Shown piece after piece: positions 7,801 to 11,458 of a stretch of 11,458 bases of DNA. A model generated the notes under the pieces. It searched no databases and had not been told where the DNA came from. It saw only the letters and a list, made by a program, of their open reading frames with translations. How positions within the stretch are numbered: the stretch's first letter is position 1; every line of letters begins with the position of its first letter. Where the stretch lies: positions 1 through 11,458 of the forward strand of contig JAJYMP010000345.1 of assembly GCA_021786915.1 (NCBI GenBank), in the 5' to 3' direction. The position numbers and the translations under genes were made by a program. This DNA comes from Chloroflexota bacterium. Lineage in GTDB: Bacteria > Chloroflexota > Limnocylindria > Limnocylindrales > CSP1-4.

Positions 7801-8593
7801 CGAGGGCGCCGCCTGGTGGGCCGCGGAGCGTGTCCGGCTGCTGGTGGACCTGCCGCTGCCGTCGATGGTCCGCGGCGCCGCCGACGCCGTGCCGCTGCGC
7901 CTGGTGGACCGCTGGCTCTCGCACCCGGTCGCCCGGCCGTTCCTTTGCGTCAACGACTGGGAGGGCGTGGCCTGGTTCCACGGCGAGTCCCTCGAGGAAC
8001 TGCTGGCCTGGGCGTCTCGGCTGGAGGCGCTCGTCTGGGCGCCCTTGGCGGACGGGACCGGCGAGGAGCCGATCGACCCCGACGCCGTCCTGGCGCAGAT
8101 CGCCCGCGCCTCGACGCTGTCCGACTTCCGGGTCGATCGGCTGCGCGATCAGCTGTTCGTCCCCGGCGCTGAGTTGCCGGAGCCCGTCTCCGCGCCAGGA
8201 GCAGAACCGGCGGCCGCTCCACCCGCATCGCAGGGGGCGCAGGCCGACGAGGGCCTGGCGGCCGAACCCGACGCCATCGCGGCTGCCGAAGCCGATGCTG
8301 GCGTTGCGCCGGCCGAGCCCGTGCCCGAGGACGGAGCCGAGTCCGAGCGCGAGGATGGAACCCAGCCCGAGCCCGAGCCCGAGCCGGTGGCCGGAGCCGA
8401 GCCAGCGCCCGAAGCCGCCATGCCGGCCCCCGCGAACGCGTCTGCCGCCACAGCCGCGTCCCCCGAAGCTGAAACGCCGGTGGCGCGGCCCGAAGCCGGG
8501 ACTGCGGCGACGTTGCGCAAGGGCGCCAAGAAGGCCAAGGAGCGGGTCAAGGGCAAGAAGAAGCCCGGCAAGAAGGGCAAGAAGGGCGACTGA
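4838..8593 (+). CDS. Large multidomain GH13 alpha-amylase-family enzyme
   Basis: The protein has 1251 residues, about twice a typical GH13 enzyme. Residues 1-~280 look mainly helical and match nothing I recognise. The (beta/alpha)8 barrel begins near Trp282 and holds GITGLWLIGLWQRS, region I DMVPNHMG (Asp393, His398), region II VIRFDAAM (Arg511, nucleophile Asp513), region III LLLAEAFW (acid/base Glu580) and region IV FMNNPDEKTA (Asp641). The catalytic triad is therefore complete. Region IV has Pro640 where most GH13 enzymes have His before the Asp, as I recall also for GlgE maltosyltransferases (NTPD). A beta-rich segment follows from ~740, then an unusual helical region at ~885-1105. Residues ~1112-1224 are Ala/Pro/Glu-rich disorder, and residues 1225-1251 are strongly lysine-rich. 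No signal peptide is clear. Activity is probably hydrolysis or transfer on alpha-glucans, with exact specificity open. The ATG at 4838 sits 6 nt after a -10-like GACACT. Confidence 0.92.
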   Translation: MRALPLSRTARRRFRLDAPTNGTGTVGQETAAGAARRRLAANLPAARRVVAALNATLPPGAPSAQAGELAALELLHEIFHLLVERAAELDPTAGMPASASAVGEALGDEDLAELLDAVAGEFPDVEDATEPVRLEELLLVRIANENPAARPLWPLVDDSPLPRGERDATMLALEAYHAARRPIGPNGETLVELLRAPARAHPTSLAGQLRYVRDTWGALLGDKLLGLLDRMLLTLDVIAEEERGLHLRFGGGGAGDAGGRADVADLSGLDAEPERFSSDSAWMPRLVLVAKSTHVWLDQLSRAYQREIHTLDAIPDEELDRLAGWGITGLWLIGLWQRSRASQRIKAWRGNPDAAASAYSLDDYRIADDLGGEPAWEALRHKAWQRGIRLASDMVPNHMGIDSHWVGEHPEWFLSIPEPPYPAYTYSGENLADYGNVEVRLEDHYWDNSDAAVTFEWRNRWTGERRYIYHGNDGTSFPWNDTAQLDFSQAVVREQVVQAILAVARRFPVIRFDAAMVLARKHVRRLWFPAPGEGGGAIPSRAEFGTMTAEEFDAAMPGEFWREVVDRVAAEVPDTLLLAEAFWLLEGYFVRTLGMHRVYNSAFMHMLRDEDNAGYRRVLKETLEFDPEILKRYVNFMNNPDEKTAVEQFGKGDKYFGIATLLATLPGLPMLGHGQFEGFAEKYGMEFRRASWNEPVDEGLVARHEHEIVPLLHRRGDFAEAQDFLLYDVEHDFGGVDENVFAFSNGSGPTRSLVVYHNRFGDTSGWIRSSAAYAVKDADGTKRLVQRTLAEGLGLAGAGADRRWLAYREQRSGLEYLRSAGELRERGLHVELHAYETRVFWQMRELHDTSGVWRRLAERLEGRGVPSLEAALRELQLAPVHDAVRVGIESPSRESAARVVDAVAEATGTVGDRAAVVDRMVGLWPVADTVAAGIEDASQAAALQVWTLLAPLGSLPPGAMVGPTARAWYEELRLAPIVAEGLRHRGLDEGAAWWAAERVRLLVDLPLPSMVRGAADAVPLRLVDRWLSHPVARPFLCVNDWEGVAWFHGESLEELLAWASRLEALVWAPLADGTGEEPIDPDAVLAQIARASTLSDFRVDRLRDQLFVPGAELPEPVSAPGAEPAAAPPASQGAQADEGLAAEPDAIAAAEADAGVAPAEPVPEDGAESEREDGTQPEPEPEPVAGAEPAPEAAMPAPANASAATAASPEAETPVARPEAGTAATLRKGAKKAKERVKGKKKPGKKGKKGD

Positions 8594-8622
8594 CATGCCG
8601 CTCGGCGTCGCGGGGTCAGCAC

Positions 8623-8640
8623 TTTTCGGATCATCCGAAC
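8623..8640 (+). repeat. Palindromic inverted-repeat copy 1
   Basis: TTTTCGGATCATCCGAAC contains the perfect palindrome TTCGGAT-C-ATCCGAA (8625-8639). The same 18 nt occur on the opposite strand at 8781-8798. It lies 30 nt after the GH13 stop. Confidence 0.75.
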
Positions 8641-8662
8641 AAGCGGCGATCTGCGACCCAGC

Positions 8663-8683
8663 GAGCGCCCTCTCAGGGCGCTC
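8663..8683 (+). terminator. Terminator-like hairpin after the GH13 gene
   Basis: GAGCGCCCT (8663-8671) and AGGGCGCTC (8675-8683) form a perfect 9-bp stem with the 3-nt loop CTC, 70 nt after the GH13 stop. There is no T-tract on either side. It probably ends the GH13 transcript and, read on the other strand, could serve the convergent vanZ-like gene. Confidence 0.55.
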
Positions 8684-8780
8684 ACGGCAGCCCAGCAGGC
8701 GTTCTTCCCCCGCGTGACCGTCCGATCCGGGGCTGTTCGCGGGTACAACGTCGCCCGCCACCCCCGACGGGCCTCCGCGT

Positions 8781-8798
8781 GTTCGGATGATCCGAAAA
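8781..8798 (-). repeat. Palindromic inverted-repeat copy 2
   Basis: On the minus strand this reads TTTTCGGATCATCCGAAC, identical over 18 nt to copy 1; the palindromic core is at 8782-8796. The centres of the two cores (8632 and 8789) are 157 bp apart, close to 15 helical turns. Confidence 0.75.
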
Positions 8799-9018
8799 CC
8801 AGCCTGCAACCGGCCGCGGTCGCCCGGCGGAGCGCCTCGCCCTCCCTGCCCGGCCGACGCGATCTGGATCAGGCTCCCGACACGCATGGGCTGTGGAGCG
8901 AGAAGACGTCGGCAGCGACTGGATCGGAGTCTGGACTGGGCTCAATCAGGATGGTCCCCACACGCCTGTTTCGACACGAGGGCAGACGTGGCGGGCGTTG
9001 GAGCCGCAGGGCCGGGCG

Positions 9019-9649
9019 CTACGAGATCGGCTCGGGCTGGACCGCGGGTCGCCGTTGCAGGCGGGGCCCGAGGATCCTGCTGACCGCCACGAACGCCCAC
9101 GCGCCTGCGATCGCGCTCACGGAGTTCAGGATCACGTCGTTGATGTCGGGGGAGCGCAACTGGTCCGAGAGGGCCTGGGAGACCTCCACTGCGGCGCTCA
9201 CTGCCGCTGCGATCAGCAGGATCTGCCACACCCGCAGGCCGAAGCGCCAGCGGAGGCCGAACCCGATCGGCATGTAGAGCACGAGGTTCGCCACGAGGTT
9301 CGGGCCGTTGAGCCACCAGCCCTGGCCGGGGTCGGTGAGGCCGCTGATGAGGGGCACGATCGGCACGAGGTTGAACGGCATGTGCTGGGGGATGCCCCCC
9401 GGCAGGAAGATCCTGTCAGGGGCGACGGTGAATGCCCAGACACCGACGACGCCGATTGCGACCAGCGCCTCGGGCACCGAGAGCGGGAGCGACCAGCGCC
9501 TCGGGCACCGAGAGCGGGAGCGACCAGCGCCACCCGGAGCGCCGCCAGCGAGCGAGCGCGATGACCGCCCAGACCACAACCACCACGGCCGCGCCGCGCT
9601 CGAAGAGCGTCAGTTCGTAGCGCGGAACCGCCTTCAGGAGGTCGTCCAT
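9019..9649 (-). pseudogene. VanZ-like membrane protein gene, frameshifted by a 31-bp tandem duplication
   Basis: The C-terminal frame (9019 up to the duplication) encodes VanZ-family features: FNLVPIVPLISG, NLVANLVLYMPIGFGLRWRF, then VSAAVEVSQALSD, SPDINDVILNSVSAIAGA and several transmembrane helices. The natural N-terminus, MDDLLKAVPRYELTLFERGA with a helix VVVVVWAVIALA, starts at the ATG at 9649 but lies in another frame. The junction is a 31-nt unit present twice (9459-9520). As written, the 9649 frame runs past WSLPLSVPEALVA into missense and stops near 9416. Removing one copy leaves exactly 600 nt, coding for 199 residues with the continuous junction WSLPLSVPEALVAIGVVGVW. VanZ itself gives low-level teicoplanin resistance; most chromosomal relatives have unknown roles. 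Either the gene is recently inactivated, it switches by repeat contraction, or the duplication is an assembly error. Translation of the C-terminal part from an internal start is possible. Confidence 0.85.
9459..9530. repeat. 31-bp direct tandem repeat, about 2.3 copies
   Basis: Copies at 9459-9489 and 9490-9520 are identical, and the first 10 nt of the unit recur at 9521-9530. The period is not a multiple of three, so it shifts the frame of the vanZ-like gene around the codons for WSLPLSVPEALVA. The 10-nt stretch shared by unit start and flank (CGACCAGCGC) may have seeded slippage. Confidence 0.95.
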
Positions 9650-9655
9650 GCGCCG

Positions 9656-9684
9656 ATTGTCAGCGCGGCGTCCGACGGGCGCAA
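9656..9684 (-). promoter_or_regulatory. Promoter of the vanZ-like gene, leaderless arrangement
   Basis: On the minus strand, TTGCGC (complement of 9679-9684) and GACAAT (complement of 9656-9661) are 17 nt apart. The -10 ends 6 nt before the ATG at 9649, so the mRNA should begin at or near the start codon. This also supports 9649 as the original start of the now broken gene. Confidence 0.55.
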
Positions 9685-9776
9685 CCAGGGACGGCCAGCC
9701 GCCGCCCTCGGTCCTGCGCAGACTGCCGCGCCGTCCTGAGATGCAGCTTCCCCCCGGGTATCGCGGACAGGCGGCG

Positions 9777-9807
9777 TCCGGGGCTTGATGCCGCATCAAG
9801 CCCCGGA
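9777..9807 (-). terminator. Long GC-rich hairpin downstream of the DUF885 gene
   Basis: The arms 9777-9790 and 9794-9807 form a perfect 14-bp stem (TCCGGGGCTTGATG on the plus strand) with loop CCG. It lies about 80 nt after the DUF885 stop and upstream of the vanZ-like promoter, so it would separate the two minus-strand genes. It has no U-tract. The rest of 9650-9887 shows nothing else. Confidence 0.6.
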
Positions 9808-9887
9808 GACTTCCATCCGTACCGGCTCCACGCCTCCACCCGCCGCCGGCGCCAGACCGCGGCTGGAACAGGCTCGCGGACCCCGCC

Positions 9888-11456
9888 TCAGCCCTCGCCG
9901 AGCAGGATCCGGCGCAGGAGCGGGATCGGCGGCTCACCGTGAGAGATCACCGCTTCGAGGTGCGCCCGCTCGTCGAAGCCGGGGGTAGGCGGGTAGCCGC
10001 CGACGAGGGCTGGGACCGGCACGGAGGCACGCCCTGCCCCGGCGGCCTCGGCCGCCCGTCGACGTGCCTCGTCCTCGATGTCCCAGCAGCCGACGGAGCC
10101 CAGGAAGTACGTCGAGAGCTGGGTCGCGGTCAGGCGCGCGCGCTCGTCCTTCGCCTCCGCCTCGGACCGCTCCTGGAAGGCGCCGTCGACCATCAGCGCG
10201 AGGGCCTCCTCGCTGGTCATCCCGAAGCAGTGGATCCGGACGTCGAGGATCGTGTTGACGACAGCGCGCAGGTAGAACTTCCAGTGCGAGAGCCACAGCG
10301 CCATGTCCTCGCCGGCGTAGCCGCGGTCGAGCATCACCTGGGTCACGTACACGGCCCAGCCCTCGGCGAACAGACCCGACCCGAAGACCCGCCGCAGCAG
10401 CGACCCGCCAGACCGGTTGGCGTACGCGCCCTGGAGGTAGTGGCCGGGCACGGCCTCGTGGATCGTGAGCAGCTTGAGCTGGCGATCGCTCAGCTCGCGC
10501 AGCCACGACTCGACGTCGTCCGGACCCCACTCCGGACGGGCGGGCGTGATCGAGTAGAACGTCTTCTGGCCCACATCGAGCGGCCCCGGCGCCTCGAGCA
10601 TCGCGCCCGCGAAGGAGCGCATGAACTCGGGGGTCCACTGCACCTCGAGCGGGTCGTCCGCGAGGCCGATGACGTCGTGCTCTCGGCAGAACGCCTCGAT
10701 GTCGGCGACGAGCCCGCGGCAGACGTCGACGAGCTCGTCCGCCTTGGGGTGTTCCAGTGCCACAGCGTCGAGCACGGCCCGCACCAGCGTCCCTTCGTCA
10801 GCCGGCATCGCCCGTTCCGGGCACCACTGCGGCCACATCTCGCGGGCGAGCCGGACCATCTCGGCGCGGACGACGGAGTGCTCGCGCTCGGCCCGGGCGA
10901 GGATGGCCTCGGGGGTTGCCGCCGGGTCGGCCAGCGTGTAGCGCAGCTTGGCGGCGTAAAGCTCGCGACCGAGTTCGGCGGTTCCGGCAGCGTTGGGCGC
11001 CACCTCGGTGCGCAGGTGCGCGCCGATGCGGTTGAGGGCTTCCCTGGCCGCCTCGTTGGCAGCCCGCAGCCGCGGCAGGATCGCGGCCACCGCGGAATCG
11101 CCCGGCGCCGCCGCCTCGGCCATCGCGACCGCCTCGTCGCCCAATGCGGCGACGCCGCTCGTCCGGTCGCCGGCCACGCGGGCGTGCAGCCGCGACACCC
11201 GGCGGGTGGGGTGGGAGCCGATGACGGACTGGGCGTTGGCGATGATGCCGGGGACGCCCTCGAGCCGCGACGCGACGTTGTCAAGCCGGGCAGCGAGGGG
11301 CGCGAAGTCGCGGGCGATCAGCGCATGGAGCCCAGCGCCCATGAGGTAGATCCAGCCCAGCGGGTCCCACGCGTCCGCGCGCAGCTCGCCCTCGAGGAAT
11401 CGGTCGCGCGCCAGCTCGCCCAGGACGAGGTCGCGGTCGATCCGCTCGTCCGGCGT
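9888..11456 (-). CDS. DUF885 family zinc-peptidase-like protein, N-terminus beyond the window
   Basis: The frame is open from the right edge (11456) to the TGA at 9888-9890, giving 522 residues. The Met at 11342 is unlikely to be the start, because the codons before it read as normal family sequence (DERIDRDLVLGELARDRF, then WDPLGWIYLMGAGLHAL). Counting from the edge, the signature IHEAVPGHYLQ puts His333, Glu334 and His339 in an HExxxGH motif, with Glu365 in LFAEGWAVY as the likely third metal ligand. This is the pattern of the DUF885 group, predicted to be gluzincin-like metallopeptidases or carboxypeptidases; substrates are mostly unknown. The N-terminal half is helical (AAKLRYTLADPAATPEAILA, then long amphipathic helices). 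Whether it carries a signal peptide cannot be judged without the start. From memory, full-length members are about 550-600 residues, so only a short piece should be missing. No functional link with the glucan enzymes is apparent. Confidence 0.92.
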   Translation of the reverse strand, partial: TPDERIDRDLVLGELARDRFLEGELRADAWDPLGWIYLMGAGLHALIARDFAPLAARLDNVASRLEGVPGIIANAQSVIGSHPTRRVSRLHARVAGDRTSGVAALGDEAVAMAEAAAPGDSAVAAILPRLRAANEAAREALNRIGAHLRTEVAPNAAGTAELGRELYAAKLRYTLADPAATPEAILARAEREHSVVRAEMVRLAREMWPQWCPERAMPADEGTLVRAVLDAVALEHPKADELVDVCRGLVADIEAFCREHDVIGLADDPLEVQWTPEFMRSFAGAMLEAPGPLDVGQKTFYSITPARPEWGPDDVESWLRELSDRQLKLLTIHEAVPGHYLQGAYANRSGGSLLRRVFGSGLFAEGWAVYVTQVMLDRGYAGEDMALWLSHWKFYLRAVVNTILDVRIHCFGMTSEEALALMVDGAFQERSEAEAKDERARLTATQLSTYFLGSVGCWDIEDEARRRAAEAAGAGRASVPVPALVGGYPPTPGFDERAHLEAVISHGEPPIPLLRRILLGEG

Positions 11457-11458
11457 GA

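Larger units (their letters stand above)
8594..9018. other. Gene-poor gap between convergent genes
   Basis: This 425-nt stretch separates the 3' end of the GH13 gene from the 3' end of the vanZ-like gene. I see no convincing coding region: open frames crossing it run into the antisense of its neighbours and have Arg/Pro/Ser-rich compositions without motifs. It holds a 9-bp terminator-like hairpin at 8663-8683 and two palindromic 18-nt repeats at 8623-8640 and 8781-8798. Beyond 8800 I see no further structure. Confidence 0.6.

Noticed and set aside
8623..8798. A MITE-type mobile element bounded by the 18-nt inverted repeats
   Set aside because: No adjacent target-site duplication is visible, and each repeat is itself palindromic, which fits a protein-binding site better; kept only as an alternative.
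9459..9530. CRISPR-like repeats
   Set aside because: The repeats are directly abutting with no spacers and lie within coding sequence.
8714..9564. Plus-strand open frames at 8714-9277 and 8893-9564 as genes in the gap
   Set aside because: Most of their length is antisense to the VanZ-like sequence, composition is Arg/Ala/Pro-rich, and no motif or credible start signal is seen.
9888..11342. Met at 11342 as the DUF885 start
   Set aside because: Thirty-eight in-frame codons before it read as normal DUF885 sequence up to the window edge.

Overview
This 11.5 kb window is very GC-rich (roughly 70% or more by eye) and densely coding, with G/C-rich third codon positions. No start shows a Shine-Dalgarno sequence, and several start codons lie 6-8 nt after a -10-like hexamer, which suggests leaderless mRNAs. 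A DUF3536-type GH57 enzyme, a GH57 glucanotransferase and a very long GH13 protein with an Asn-Pro-Asp region IV fit a high-GC Chloroflexota lineage (Limnocylindria-like). An actinobacterium cannot be excluded. This placement is inference; the window has no marker gene.

Layout, left to right. (1) 2-1747, +: the C-terminal ~580 residues of a GH57 4-alpha-glucanotransferase-like enzyme, cut by the left edge. (2) 1856-3283, +: a short GH57/DUF3536 enzyme. (3) 3284-3661: strong hairpins, then a small single-pass membrane protein gene on the minus strand (3437-3613), then a divergent promoter/operator region. (4) 3662-4759, +: a GntR-family regulator with a large C-terminal, probably ligand-binding, domain. 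(5) 4838-8593, +: a 1251-residue GH13 enzyme with extra helical domains, an acidic Ala/Pro/Glu linker and a lysine-rich tail. (6) 8594-9018: a gene-poor gap between convergent genes, with two copies of a perfect palindrome and a terminator-like hairpin. (7) 9019-9649, -: a VanZ-like membrane protein gene whose frame is broken by a 31-bp tandem duplication. (8) 9888-11456, -: a DUF885 zinc-peptidase-like protein whose start lies beyond the right edge.

The three carbohydrate-active enzymes form an alpha-glucan (glycogen or maltodextrin) processing group. The GntR regulator sits inside this group, but the sequence ties it most directly to itself and the small membrane protein: a near-palindromic operator, TAGTTG-N7-CAACTA, overlaps a consensus minus-strand promoter and the regulator's own first codon. 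Control of the flanking glucan genes is possible but unproven.

The observations most worth a second look are the exact 31-bp duplication that frameshifts the vanZ-like gene (removing one copy restores a clean 199-residue protein), the divergent operator/small-protein arrangement, and the pair of TTCGGAT-N-ATCCGAA palindromes 157 bp apart. The window shows no complete novel defence or mobile system, no RNA gene and no CRISPR array.
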